From contig NZ_JYLH01000014.1 of the NCBI RefSeq assembly GCF_001439685.1, positions 62,001 to 126,000 of the forward strand: DNA of 64,000 nucleotides, given 5' to 3'. The notes under the pieces are model-generated. The model searched no databases. It was not told the origin of the DNA and saw only the letters and a list, made by a program, of their open reading frames with translations. Of this stretch, positions 8,546-16,705 are shown in pieces (within the stretch, counting starts at the first letter, position 1; each line of letters opens with the position of its first letter). The stretch comes from Pseudomonas libanensis. GTDB taxonomy: Bacteria; Pseudomonadota; Gammaproteobacteria; Pseudomonadales; Pseudomonadaceae. The translations under genes were made by a program, and so were the position numbers.

Positions 8546-9817
8546 TTAGGCGCTGAAGCGCCCGAGCAACGGCGGGTTGATCGCCGCCGGTTTGGCCAGC
8601 AGCAATTGCGCCGTACCAATGGTGCGTTCCATGAAGCCGCCCTCGCAGTAGCACAGGTAGAACTCCCACAGGCGCAGGAAGTATTCGTCGTAGCCAAGTT
8701 CGGTGAGGCGGCCATGGGCGCGGCGAAAGTTCTCATGCCACAGGCGCAGGGTGCGGGCGTAGTGCAGGCCGAAGTCTTCCATGTGCAACAGGTTCATGTC
8801 GGTGTCGCGGCTGACGATCTGCAGCATGTTCTGTACACAGGGCAGGGCGCCGCCGGGAAAGATATAGCGCTGGATAAAGTCGACGCTGCGCTTGGCCTGC
8901 TCGAAGCGTTGTTCGCGGATGGTGATGGCTTGCAGCAACATCAGGCCGTCGGGCTTGAGCAAATGGGCACATTGCTTGAAATAGGTGGGCAGGAAGCGAT
9001 GGCCCACCGCTTCGATCATTTCGATCGACACCAGCTTATCGTACGTGCCGGTGAGGTCACGGTAATCGCTTAGCAGCAAGGTCACTTGATCTTGCAGGCC
9101 CAGTGCCTGGATGCGTTGCGCGGTGTAGGTGAACTGCTCCCTGGACAAGGTCGTGGTGGTGACCTTGCAACCGTAGTGCTGCGCCGCATACAGCGCCATG
9201 CTGCCCCAGCCGGTGCCGATTTCCAGCAGATGGTCGCTGGGCTTGAGCGCCAGCTTCTGGCAGATACGCGCCAACTTGTTCAGTTGCGCCTGTTCCAGGG
9301 TGTCATCGGGCGTCAGGAACTGCGCCGACGAGTACATCATAGTGGGGTCGAGGAACTCTTCGAAGAGGTCGTTGCCCAGGTCGTAATGGGCGGCAATGTT
9401 TTTCTGCGCGCCCTTGCGCGTATTGCGGTTGAGCCAGTGCAGGCCTTGGGTAAACGGCCGGGCCAGGCGTGCCAGGCCCCCCTCCATGGCGTCGAGTACG
9501 TCAAGATTGCTGACCATCACTCGGACCACGGCGGTAAGGTCAGGGCTGGTCCAGTATCCGTGGATAAACGCTTCGCCGGCACCGATTGAACCATTGGCTG
9601 CCACCAGGCCCCAGGCCGCCGAGTCGAGAATCTGGATTTCCCCCAGCAGGTGCGCTTCCCGGGCGCCGAAGACTTGTCGCTCGCCGTCCTCGATGATCAC
9701 CAACTGACCATGGCGCAATTGGCTGAACTGGCGCAGCACGCCCTTGCGCAACAAGGCGGCGGTCACACCGTTGACGTTCAGGCGGTTGGCCTTGACCGAT
9801 AAGCTAGGGGGTTTCAT
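8546..9817 (-). CDS. Cfa-type SAM-dependent fatty-acid methyltransferase
   Basis: 423-residue member of the cyclopropane-fatty-acid synthase family, which adds a methylene or methyl group from SAM to unsaturated acyl chains of phospholipids. SAM motif LLEIGTGWGSMALYAA, preceded by NIAAHYDLGNDLFEEFLDPTMMYS, a family hallmark, and the active-site region DFIQRYIFPGGALPC. I chose the ATG at 9817 (MKPPSLSVKAN), overlapping the DUF1365 gene by 14 bases. In this operon type (photolyase, FAD oxidase, DUF1365, SDR, NTF2-like) the enzyme could make a methylated or furan acid rather than the classical cyclopropane product, so I give no cfa symbol. Confidence 0.9.
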   Translation of the reverse strand: MKPPSLSVKANRLNVNGVTAALLRKGVLRQFSQLRHGQLVIIEDGERQVFGAREAHLLGEIQILDSAAWGLVAANGSIGAGEAFIHGYWTSPDLTAVVRVMVSNLDVLDAMEGGLARLARPFTQGLHWLNRNTRKGAQKNIAAHYDLGNDLFEEFLDPTMMYSSAQFLTPDDTLEQAQLNKLARICQKLALKPSDHLLEIGTGWGSMALYAAQHYGCKVTTTTLSREQFTYTAQRIQALGLQDQVTLLLSDYRDLTGTYDKLVSIEMIEAVGHRFLPTYFKQCAHLLKPDGLMLLQAITIREQRFEQAKRSVDFIQRYIFPGGALPCVQNMLQIVSRDTDMNLLHMEDFGLHYARTLRLWHENFRRAHGRLTELGYDEYFLRLWEFYLCYCEGGFMERTIGTAQLLLAKPAAINPPLLGRFSA

Positions 9818-10613
9818 GGCGGCGATCCTTGGTGTACCCGACTGCGGTGCGAGAGGCGCCATCGGCGGCCCGGTGGGGAAAAATCGGTGTGCGCTTGAGC
9901 AGCAGGCGCAGGGCTTGCCAGTAGATCGCCAGGCAGGTCTTGGCGGTCATCCACGGAAAACGCCATAAATAACCATGCAGGCTGGCGCGGCTCAGAGGTT
10001 GGCGTTCCAGGCTCAACGTAGCGTCAAAGAGTTTCTGTGTGCCTTGCCAGTCGGCCATGTGCACGCCGAGCCTGACGGCGGGCGGGCTGAAACTCATGCG
10101 ATATTCCAGATCGCGGGGTAAAAAAGGCGACACATGAAAAGCCTTGGCCACGGCGAAATGCTCGTGCTCATCGGCGCCGTGGGCCTGGGCCGGCAGCACG
10201 TAGTGATAGCGTTCGCGCCAAGGTGTGTTGGTCACTTCACACAGGATCGCAGCCAATCGTCCGTCGGCCTCGAAGCAGTAGAAGAAACTCACAGGATTAA
10301 AAGCCAGGCCCCAACTGCGGGCCTGGGTCAGTAGGCAGATAACGCCCCGGGGTGTATGCCCCAGTGCCTTGCCGACTTCGTGGCGCACGGCATCGCTCAA
10401 GCTCATGCCGTGGCGGGTGAGTTCACGCAGATAGTCCTGCTGGCGGAAACCGAAGGGCGCCAAGCGACTTGGGCCGGCCATGGGCGACAGGCCAAGCACT
10501 TCGTCCTCTTCGCTGAGGTCCAGGTACAGCAGGCCGATGCGGTAGCGAAAGGCGTGAGCCCTGGGCGTGAACCGGCGATGGGCGATCCAGCCGCTGTACA
10601 GGGCACTGTTCAC
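9804..10613 (-). CDS. DUF1365 family protein
   Basis: 269 residues, starting MNSALYSGWIAHRRF and containing RYRIGLLYLDL, NPVSFFYCFEADG and the GHTPRGVICLLTQ region characteristic of DUF1365. No biochemical activity is established; the family is found almost always beside a flavin amine-oxidase-like protein and a Cfa-type methyltransferase, which suggests a part in the same lipid modification. Overlaps the upstream FAD gene by 4 bases and the downstream methyltransferase by 14. Confidence 0.88.
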   Translation of the reverse strand: MNSALYSGWIAHRRFTPRAHAFRYRIGLLYLDLSEEDEVLGLSPMAGPSRLAPFGFRQQDYLRELTRHGMSLSDAVRHEVGKALGHTPRGVICLLTQARSWGLAFNPVSFFYCFEADGRLAAILCEVTNTPWRERYHYVLPAQAHGADEHEHFAVAKAFHVSPFLPRDLEYRMSFSPPAVRLGVHMADWQGTQKLFDATLSLERQPLSRASLHGYLWRFPWMTAKTCLAIYWQALRLLLKRTPIFPHRAADGASRTAVGYTKDRRHETP

Positions 10614-11857
10614 AGGGTTTCCCCGAAGGCTTGGGCCACGCGCAGGGCGCTGACCACACCGTCTTCATGGAAGCCGTTGGCCCAGTAGGCACCGCAGTAG
10701 AAAGTATTGCGCGCACCGTGCAGTTCTTCCCAGCGGGCTTGAGCGGCCACGGCGGCCAGGCTGTACTGGGGATGGGCATAGGTGTAGCGCGCGAGGATCT
10801 TCAACGGGTTGATCATCTGCGTCTGGTTGAGGCTGACGCAAAAGGTGGTGGCGCTGTCGATGCCTTGCAGGATGTTCATGTCGTAGGTCACGGCGGCCTG
10901 AGGCTGCTGGTTGCCGGCCAGCCGGTAATTCCAGCTGGCCCAGGCCAGTTTGCGGTCGGGCAGCAGGCGTGTGTCGGTGTGCAGTACCACGTCGTTGTCG
11001 GCGTAGGGCAGCGCACCGAGGATCTCCTGTTCAGCCTGGCTGGGGTCGGCGAGCAAGGCCAGGGCCTGATCGCTGTGGCAGGCGAACACCACACGGTCGA
11101 AGGTTTCGCTGCCGGCAGGGCTGTGGATAACCACGCCATCATCTGTGCGTTGCACGTTATGCACAGGGCAATTGAGTCGTACCTGTTCGATAAAGCTGCG
11201 GGTCAGCGGTTCGATATAGCGGCTGGAGCCGCCTTCGATCACGCACCATTGCGGGCGGTTGCTCAGCGAGAGCAAGCCGTGGTTCTTGAAGAAGCGCACA
11301 AAGAACTGCAGCGGAAAGTTGAGCATGTCGGCCAGGGACATCGACCAGATTGCCGCGCCCATCGGCACGATGTAGTGCTGGATAAACCTGGGGCCATAAC
11401 CGCCGGCTGCGAGGTAGTCACCGAGGGTCATCTCGGCGCTGATGCGCTGCGCTTGCAGGTCCAGGGGGGCCTGGCGGTTGAAACGCAGGATATCGCGCAA
11501 CATGCCCCAGAAGCCCGGCGACAGAAGATTGCGGCGCTGGGCAAACAGGCTGTTGAGGTTGTTGCCGTTGTACTCGAAGCCGGTGCTCTGGTCGCACACC
11601 GAAAAACTCATCTCGGTGGGTTTGAATTTGACGCCAATCTGGCCCAGCAGGCGGATGAAATTAGGGTAGGTCCAGTCATTGAACACAATGAAGCCTGTGT
11701 CTACCGCATAGCCCTTGCCTTCGACTGTGACGTTGGCCGTGTGGGTATGCCCGCCGATGCAGTCACCCGCTTCGAACAAGGTAATGTCGTGGCGGCGGCT
11801 GAGCAGGTAGGCGCTGGTCAGCCCGGCGATACCGCCGCCGATGATGGCAATCTTCAC
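10610..11857 (-). CDS. FAD-dependent amine-oxidase-like protein of the lipid-modification operon
   Basis: 415-residue flavoprotein. The N-terminus carries the dinucleotide fold AIIGGGIAGLTSAYLLSRRH, an acidic end of strand 2 (LFEAGDCIGGHTHT) and the C-terminal FAD motif GAYWANGFHEDGVVSA. The start is GTG at 11857, overlapping the SDR stop by 4 bases (GTGA); longer in-frame starts would run deep into the SDR gene. Related proteins occur with DUF1365 and Cfa-type enzymes. The substrate is unknown; oxidation or desaturation of a modified acyl chain is inference. Confidence 0.88.
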   Translation of the reverse strand: MKIAIIGGGIAGLTSAYLLSRRHDITLFEAGDCIGGHTHTANVTVEGKGYAVDTGFIVFNDWTYPNFIRLLGQIGVKFKPTEMSFSVCDQSTGFEYNGNNLNSLFAQRRNLLSPGFWGMLRDILRFNRQAPLDLQAQRISAEMTLGDYLAAGGYGPRFIQHYIVPMGAAIWSMSLADMLNFPLQFFVRFFKNHGLLSLSNRPQWCVIEGGSSRYIEPLTRSFIEQVRLNCPVHNVQRTDDGVVIHSPAGSETFDRVVFACHSDQALALLADPSQAEQEILGALPYADNDVVLHTDTRLLPDRKLAWASWNYRLAGNQQPQAAVTYDMNILQGIDSATTFCVSLNQTQMINPLKILARYTYAHPQYSLAAVAAQARWEELHGARNTFYCGAYWANGFHEDGVVSALRVAQAFGETL

Positions 11858-12633
11858 AGATCGTCCTTGTGCGGCGGTGGGCTGCGCAGCATGCGCTTGC
11901 CGATGATCAATTGCGCGCGGTTGGGCAGTTTGGACAACGGCCACAGGGTGGCGATGAACATCGCCGGAAAGGCGATCTCCAGCGGGCGTTTTTCCAGTTT
12001 TGCAACGATATGCCGTGCCGCCTTGTTAGCGGACCAGCTCAAGGGCATCGGGAAATCATTGCGCTCGGTCAGCGGCGTGTCCACAAAGCCAGGGCTGATC
12101 ACCGTGACGTCGATCTTTTCCGGCGACAGGCTGATGCGCAGGGATTCGAACAGGTAGCGCAGCCCGGCCTTTGACGCGCCATAGGCTTCGGCGCGGGGCA
12201 TTGGCAGGTAAGTCACGGCGCTGGCTACGCCCACCAGGTGCGGGGTAAGCCCGGCACGTAACAGCGGCAGCGCGGCCTCGATGCAATAACTGCTGGCAAG
12301 CAGGTTGGTGCGCACCACGTGCTCGATGATCGAGGAGTCAAACTGCCGGGCGTCGACATATTCACAGGTCCCGGCATTAAGGATCACCGTGTCCAGGGCA
12401 CCCCAGACCTCGCCGATACGTTCACCGATCTCGCGCACGGTCTGGCTGTTGGTCAAGTCGCCGGCCACCACCAGCACTTGTCCCGGATAGCGATGGGCGA
12501 GCGCTTCCAGCGGGCCTTTAGTGCGGGAGCTGAGTGCCACGTGGGCGCCGCTGTTGAGCAACTCCACGGCCAGCGCGGCACCGATGCCACTGCTGGCGCC
12601 GGTCAGCCAATAACGTCGGGGTGCAAGGCTCAT
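11854..12633 (-). CDS. Short-chain dehydrogenase/reductase
   Basis: 259 residues. Classical SDR features: coenzyme loop TGASSGIGAALA, NAG motif (VILNAGTCEY), catalytic Ser in GVASAVTYLP and YxxxK in YGASKAGLRYL. An Arg/Lys pattern after strand 2 (SSRTKGPLE) suggests NADP(H). The start MSLAPRRYWLTG at 12633 overlaps the NTF2-like stop by 4 bases. Substrate unknown; context points to the lipid-modification operon. Confidence 0.9.
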   Translation of the reverse strand: MSLAPRRYWLTGASSGIGAALAVELLNSGAHVALSSRTKGPLEALAHRYPGQVLVVAGDLTNSQTVREIGERIGEVWGALDTVILNAGTCEYVDARQFDSSIIEHVVRTNLLASSYCIEAALPLLRAGLTPHLVGVASAVTYLPMPRAEAYGASKAGLRYLFESLRISLSPEKIDVTVISPGFVDTPLTERNDFPMPLSWSANKAARHIVAKLEKRPLEIAFPAMFIATLWPLSKLPNRAQLIIGKRMLRSPPPHKDDL

Positions 12634-13052
12634 CCCATTCTCCTTTTCAACCAACTGACCATACGACCGAGTACCGGCACGTGTTCATAGAGCAGGGCAC
12701 CGGCATCGAAATAGTCACGATGACGATAGACCTTGTCGTGCCACATTAAATGGGAACAGCCCTGCACTTGAATCACCTTGCCGCCCGAGAGGCGCGGGTG
12801 GCGAAACTTCATGGTCCAGCGCAGGTAACCTTCGCCTTCGGCCACGGCATCGAAGCCGTGGAAGTCGAACTGCAGCTGGCTGACGTTGCTATACAGTTCG
12901 GCAAAGTAGCGCCTAAGCGCAGGCAGGCCATGGACTTCATGCAGCGGGTCGGTAAATGCGATGTCCTCGCTGTACAGGCTGTCGAGCAGTTGCAGGTTGT
13001 GCTTGTCCAGCGTGGCGAAGCTGTGGGCGAAGCGGCGCAGGAAGTCACTCAT
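12630..13052 (-). CDS. NTF2-like / SnoaL-fold small protein
   Basis: 140 residues beginning MSDFLRRFAHSFATLDKHNL at 13052. The pattern of an N-terminal helix, SEDIAFTDPLHEVHGLPALRRYF and a beta-sheet with GCSHLMWHDKVYRHRDYFDAG fits the cone-shaped NTF2-like fold used by small isomerases, cyclases and chaperone-like partners. No catalytic role can be assigned. Overlaps phrB by 8 bases and the SDR by 4. Confidence 0.85.
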   Translation of the reverse strand: MSDFLRRFAHSFATLDKHNLQLLDSLYSEDIAFTDPLHEVHGLPALRRYFAELYSNVSQLQFDFHGFDAVAEGEGYLRWTMKFRHPRLSGGKVIQVQGCSHLMWHDKVYRHRDYFDAGALLYEHVPVLGRMVSWLKRRMG

Positions 13053-14487
13053 GATCGGCCATCTCCTGACGTGAAGGCAGGCTGCGAAAGGCGGCCAAGG
13101 CACGCTCCCGGGACTGCTTCAGGTCGACGATGGCCCGCGGGTAATCCGCGACGCCAAACAAACTGCCAGCAGCTGCGGGGTTGTGCACCTCTTTTTTATT
13201 CAACGCGGCCAGCTCTGGCAGCCAGCGCTTGATGAAGACACCCTCACTGTCGAATTTTTCCGATTGGCTCAGCGGGCTGAAAATTCGGAAGTAGGGGGCC
13301 GAGTCGGTGCCGGTCGATGAACTCCACTGCCAGCCGCCGTTGTTGGCCGCCAAGTCGCCGTCGATCAGGTGCCGCATGAAGAAACGCTCGCCTTCGCGCC
13401 AGTCGATCAGCAGGTTCTTGGTCAGGAACATCGCCACCACCATGCGCAGGCGGTTGTGCATCCAACCGGTTTCCAGCAGTTGGCGCATGGCCGCATCGAT
13501 GATCGGCAGGCCGGTACGCGCCTGTTGCCAGGCGGCCAGGTCCGCGGGTGCATTGCGCCAGGCCAGCGCTTCGGTTTCCGGGCGAAAGGCGCGGTGCCGG
13601 GACACCCGTGGGTAGCCCACCAGGATATGTTTGTAGAACTCGCGCCACAGCAGCTCATTGATCCAAGTGATGGCGCCGATGGCGCCGCTCTCGAACTCGC
13701 CCTGGTTGGTTTGCAGCGCGGCGTGCAAGCACTGGCGCGGCGACACCACGCCGGCGGCCAGGTAGGCGGACAACTGACTGGTACCGGGTTTGGCCGGAAA
13801 GTCGCGCTCGTCCTTGTAATAGCTGATCTGCTGGTCGGCGAAGGCGTCGAGACGGCGATTCGCTTCGTCTTCACCGGCGGGCCAGAGGGCGCGCAAGCTG
13901 TCGCTGGGCGGCTCGAAACCTTCTACTGTTGTCGGCACAGGATCGCTTTTCAACTCAAGCCTGGCTTGCGCCTTGGGCGTTGCGACCAGGCGGGGCAGGG
14001 CACTGTGCAGGCGGTTGTAGCAGACCTTGCGAAACTGGCTGAACACCTGAAAGTAGGTGCCGGTCTTGGTCAGCACGCTGCCCGGCTGGAACAACAGCTG
14101 GTCCAGGTAGCTGTGAAAGGTCACCCCGCGCGCTTCCAGGGCCTTGGCCACGGCAACATCGCGCTGGCTTTCGTGGATGCCGTATTCCTCGTTGACGTGC
14201 ACCGATTCCACCGACAGTTCCCGGCACACTTCGCTCAGCACCGTCGGCGCCTGGTTCCAGGTTGCCACGTGGCGGATCAGCAGCGGAATGTTCAGTTTGC
14301 CCAGCGTCTGGCTCAACTGCCCCAGGTTGCGCAGCCAGAAGTCGACTTTGCACGGCGCATCATCATGGGCCAGCCACTGCTCGGGCGTGACCAGGTAAAT
14401 GGCCGCAACCGGGCCGCGCTTGCTCGCGGCAGCCAGGGCTGTGTTGTCGTGCAGGCGCAGGTCGGTGCGCAGCCAGATCAAATGCAT
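13045..14487 (-). CDS. phrB: Deoxyribodipyrimidine photolyase
   Basis: Repairs cyclobutane pyrimidine dimers using blue/near-UV light and FADH-. 480 residues, class I type. N-terminal antenna domain begins MHLIWLRTDLRLHDNTAL; the C-terminal FAD domain contains INELLWREFYKHIL, ARTGLPIIDAAMRQL, GWMHNRLRMVVAMFL and the signature NNGGWQWSSSTGTDSAPYF. It starts one base inside the stop of the upstream MerR-type regulator (shared base 14487), so regulator and photolyase are co-transcribed. Confidence 0.97.
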   Translation of the reverse strand: MHLIWLRTDLRLHDNTALAAASKRGPVAAIYLVTPEQWLAHDDAPCKVDFWLRNLGQLSQTLGKLNIPLLIRHVATWNQAPTVLSEVCRELSVESVHVNEEYGIHESQRDVAVAKALEARGVTFHSYLDQLLFQPGSVLTKTGTYFQVFSQFRKVCYNRLHSALPRLVATPKAQARLELKSDPVPTTVEGFEPPSDSLRALWPAGEDEANRRLDAFADQQISYYKDERDFPAKPGTSQLSAYLAAGVVSPRQCLHAALQTNQGEFESGAIGAITWINELLWREFYKHILVGYPRVSRHRAFRPETEALAWRNAPADLAAWQQARTGLPIIDAAMRQLLETGWMHNRLRMVVAMFLTKNLLIDWREGERFFMRHLIDGDLAANNGGWQWSSSTGTDSAPYFRIFSPLSQSEKFDSEGVFIKRWLPELAALNKKEVHNPAAAGSLFGVADYPRAIVDLKQSRERALAAFRSLPSRQEMADHE

Positions 14488-15416
14488 CAGACAATTCCAC
14501 GCTGGATCAATAACTGGTGGGCCGCCAATGGATCTTCGGCCACAAACAATTCAGGTATGTCATGGGTTAATTCGGCCAGCTCGGCGTGATGGATACACAC
14601 CGTTGGGCCGGCAATCAATATTGGGCAACTGACGCCGCCCAATAGTTTTGAGAGTGCCGACAAATGGAGGGCCTTGCTTGAGTACAACAGCACGGCACGC
14701 GGTTGCAGATGCTCCACCGCCAACGCCAATTCGCCGGCCGGCAGTGGCCAGTCAAACACTTCCACCGGGCAATCGGCACTGCTGGCCAGCCAGGCGCTGA
14801 GCCACAAGTGCGGTTCCAGTGGCAAGTCGGAATGGTTGACCAGCAGCAGCGGTGCGCCGTGGAGCTGGCGATTGTTGTGATAAATCCGCGCGCCGAACTT
14901 GCTGCGCAGCCAGGACAGGAAAAACACCCGCTCCATCTGCGCGCCGAACTGGCCCTGCCAACGCTGCTCCAGCTCCCTGAGCAGCGGCAGCATCAATTGT
15001 TCGCATAAGGTACGCGGCGGGTAGAGCGCCATGGCTTGGTTGAAGGCATCGTCGACCCGGCGTTCGGCCAGTTCGCTGATGGCACTGAGCAAATGCTGGC
15101 GCAGGCTGTGCCACTCGTTTTCCATCGGCTCGACACTGGGTTGGGCCGAATCGATCAAATCCTTGACCTGGCTGACTGGCACGCCGCGATTGAGCCATGT
15201 GAGGATGGCATGGATGCGTTGCACGTGTGCGGCGCTGAACAGCCGATGCCCCTTGGGCGTGCGCTGGGGCACGATCAGGCCGTAGCGGCGTTCCCAGGCG
15301 CGCAGGGTCACTGCGTTGACGCCGGTCTGGCGTGCCACTTCGCGGATCGGCAACCAGCCGTTTTCCAAAGCCAGGGCAATGTCTTCGCCGGGTTCGTCGA
15401 GCAGGGCAGGTTTCAT
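14487..15416 (-). CDS. MerR-type regulator of the LitR/CarH/PplR light-response family
   Basis: 309 residues. N-terminal MerR helix-turn-helix: IREVARQTGVNAVTLRAWERRYGLIVPQRT (24-53) followed by GHRLFSAAHVQRI. The C-terminal part follows the four-helix plus Rossmann layout of CarH/LitR B12-sensing domains, with Trp153, Glu162 and His203 near where CarH has cobalamin or adenosyl contacts, but Arg163 where a His is expected. By eye this fits a class II LitR (P. putida PplR type) that may not bind B12 by itself. It lies directly upstream of phrB; matching boxes occur at 16402, 16452 and 17738. Confidence 0.85.
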   Translation of the reverse strand: MKPALLDEPGEDIALALENGWLPIREVARQTGVNAVTLRAWERRYGLIVPQRTPKGHRLFSAAHVQRIHAILTWLNRGVPVSQVKDLIDSAQPSVEPMENEWHSLRQHLLSAISELAERRVDDAFNQAMALYPPRTLCEQLMLPLLRELEQRWQGQFGAQMERVFFLSWLRSKFGARIYHNNRQLHGAPLLLVNHSDLPLEPHLWLSAWLASSADCPVEVFDWPLPAGELALAVEHLQPRAVLLYSSKALHLSALSKLLGGVSCPILIAGPTVCIHHAELAELTHDIPELFVAEDPLAAHQLLIQRGIV

Positions 15417-15419
15417 GGA

Positions 15420-16379
15420 TTAGATCGCATTACGCAGGCTGAGGTTTTCCGGGTGCGGTTGCAGGTAGGCCTGCTGCGCGATGTAACGGTCCGGATGTTG
15501 ACGAAAGTGATGCTTGAGCAGGGTCAGCGGCACCACCAGCGGCACAATGCCGTGGCGGTACTGGCCGATGACGGTCTGCATTTCCTGTTTGTCATCGTCG
15601 CTGATGACCTGTTTGAGGTAGCCGCTGATGTGTTGCAGCACATTGGTGTGAGTGCCGCGTGTGGCGCACTTTTTCAGGCCCGTCATCAGCTCGCTGAAGT
15701 AGCCGTGGGCCAGTGCCTGGAGATCGACGCCCTTGCCCATGCTGCCGAGCAAATGGCCCAGGCTTTTATAATGCGCCGGGCTGTGGGCCATCAGCAGGTA
15801 TTTGTAGCGCGAGTGGAACGTCAGCAGGCCGTGACGGGTGAGCCCCTCGGCCAGCAATCGCTGCCAACTGGCGTAAACGAATACGCGAGTCAGGAAGTTC
15901 TCGCGCAGCACCGGGTCATTCAGGCGGCCGTCTTCTTCCACCGGAAGGTTGGGGTGGCGTGCGCAGAATGCCCGGGCGTAGATACCGCGCCCGCCACCGT
16001 CAACGGGTGTGCCGTTGTCGCGGTATACCTTGACCCGTTCAAGTCCGCAGGACGGCGACTTCTGCATGAAAATGTAGCCGCACAGGTCGGTGTGTTCCCG
16101 GGCCATTCGCTGCCCGTAGTCATCCAGAGGCTGCGTGACGTTGAGCTCAGGGTTTACCGTGCCAACGGCTTGCGGAGCGGCAGGATCGCCCACCAGGCGG
16201 ATCGGCTCCCGAGGGATGCCCAGGCCGATGGCGACTTCCGGGCACAGCGGCACAAAATCGAAATAGTCGCTGAGGGTCTGGGTGCACAGCAGGGATTGTT
16301 TATGTCCACCGTTGAAGCGCACGTTTTCACCCAGGAGGCAGGCACTGATGGCGATCTTCGGTTTTGCATTGCTCGACAT
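15420..16379 (-). CDS. DUF523 and DUF1722 domain protein (YbgA-like fusion)
   Basis: 319 residues. The N-terminal half is DUF523 (KIAISACLLGENVRFNGG, PLCPEVAIGLGIPREP, FMQKSPSCGLERVKVY, with conserved Cys residues), the C-terminal half is DUF1722/YbgA (YKYLLMAHSPAHYKSLG). In many bacteria this protein is encoded beside photolyase genes; its activity is not established here. Start ATG at 16379; it is the first gene after the double box and sigma70-like promoter at 16402-16475 and ends 4 bases before the MerR-type gene. Confidence 0.9.
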   Translation of the reverse strand: MSSNAKPKIAISACLLGENVRFNGGHKQSLLCTQTLSDYFDFVPLCPEVAIGLGIPREPIRLVGDPAAPQAVGTVNPELNVTQPLDDYGQRMAREHTDLCGYIFMQKSPSCGLERVKVYRDNGTPVDGGGRGIYARAFCARHPNLPVEEDGRLNDPVLRENFLTRVFVYASWQRLLAEGLTRHGLLTFHSRYKYLLMAHSPAHYKSLGHLLGSMGKGVDLQALAHGYFSELMTGLKKCATRGTHTNVLQHISGYLKQVISDDDKQEMQTVIGQYRHGIVPLVVPLTLLKHHFRQHPDRYIAQQAYLQPHPENLSLRNAI

Positions 16380-16401
16380 AAGCAAACCTCTGCAAGAATC
16401 C

Positions 16402-16425
16402 TGTACAAGGTAGAAAACTTGTACA
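16402..16425. promoter_or_regulatory. LitR/PplR-type box 1
   Basis: Perfect TGTACA-N12-TGTACA palindrome (half-sites 16402-16407 and 16420-16425). It lies 22 bases before the DUF523/DUF1722 start codon and downstream of the -10 at 16436, where bound regulator would block transcription. The spacing equals the consensus I recall for the P. putida class II LitR proteins. Confidence 0.75.
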
Positions 16426-16435
16426 ACCAATTCTC

Positions 16436-16463
16436 ATCATAGGTCCTGTGTTGTACAAGTCAA
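16436..16463 (-). promoter_or_regulatory. Sigma70-like promoter of the photolyase operon
   Basis: On the minus strand: -35 TTGACT (16463-16458), 16-base spacer, -10 TATGAT (16441-16436). The -35 is covered by box 2 (16452-16475) and box 1 lies just downstream of the start region, an arrangement typical of repression. Confidence 0.65.
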
Positions 16464-16475
16464 ATAATTTGTACA
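16452..16475. promoter_or_regulatory. LitR/PplR-type box 2
   Basis: Second perfect TGTACA-N12-TGTACA (16452-16457 and 16470-16475), centred 50 bases from box 1. It overlaps the -35 element of the minus-strand promoter and ends 15 bases before the stop codon of the Trp-rich protein gene. Confidence 0.75.
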
Positions 16476-16489
16476 GGTCCTGGCAGGGT

Positions 16490-16705
16490 TTACTTCCAAC
16501 CCATTTGCCAGGCTTCAACGTTCTGGAGGGTCTGCCAGGAAAAGCGTCCAGTGCGTCGAGTGAGGATGGCTTGCAGTTCAATCTCCAGCACAGTGCCTTC
16601 TTCGTCACAAAACACTTCGGTGACCAGGAAATGTTTTTCCTTGTGGCGGGGCTGTGCTGCCGTCCATTTCGACAGCAGCAGTTTGGCGGGATTGATGCGA
16701 TTCAT
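16490..16705 (-). CDS. TIGR02450-family Trp-rich small protein
   Basis: 71 residues from ATG 16705: MNRINPAKLLLSKWTAAQPR, then KEKHFLVTEV and a tail rich in Trp (FSWQTLQNVEAWQMGWK). This matches the TIGR02450 Trp-rich conserved family. Function unknown. Its start overlaps the stop of the renalase-like gene by 4 bases, so it belongs to that transcription unit and hence probably to the same light/stress regulon. Confidence 0.85.
   Translation of the reverse strand: MNRINPAKLLLSKWTAAQPRHKEKHFLVTEVFCDEEGTVLEIELQAILTRRTGRFSWQTLQNVEAWQMGWK

Noticed and set aside
8343..8669. A 108-codon minus-strand protein ending TAGL
   Set aside because: Its first half lies out of frame inside the methyltransferase gene and it has no ribosome site. 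Only its FPLLHCL part may be a shifted remnant of DUF2878.
10610..11944. Longer start of the FAD oxidase at 11944
   Set aside because: The added residues precede the conserved KIAIIGGG without similarity and run 90 bases into the SDR gene; GTG 11857 with a 4-base overlap fits the operon pattern.
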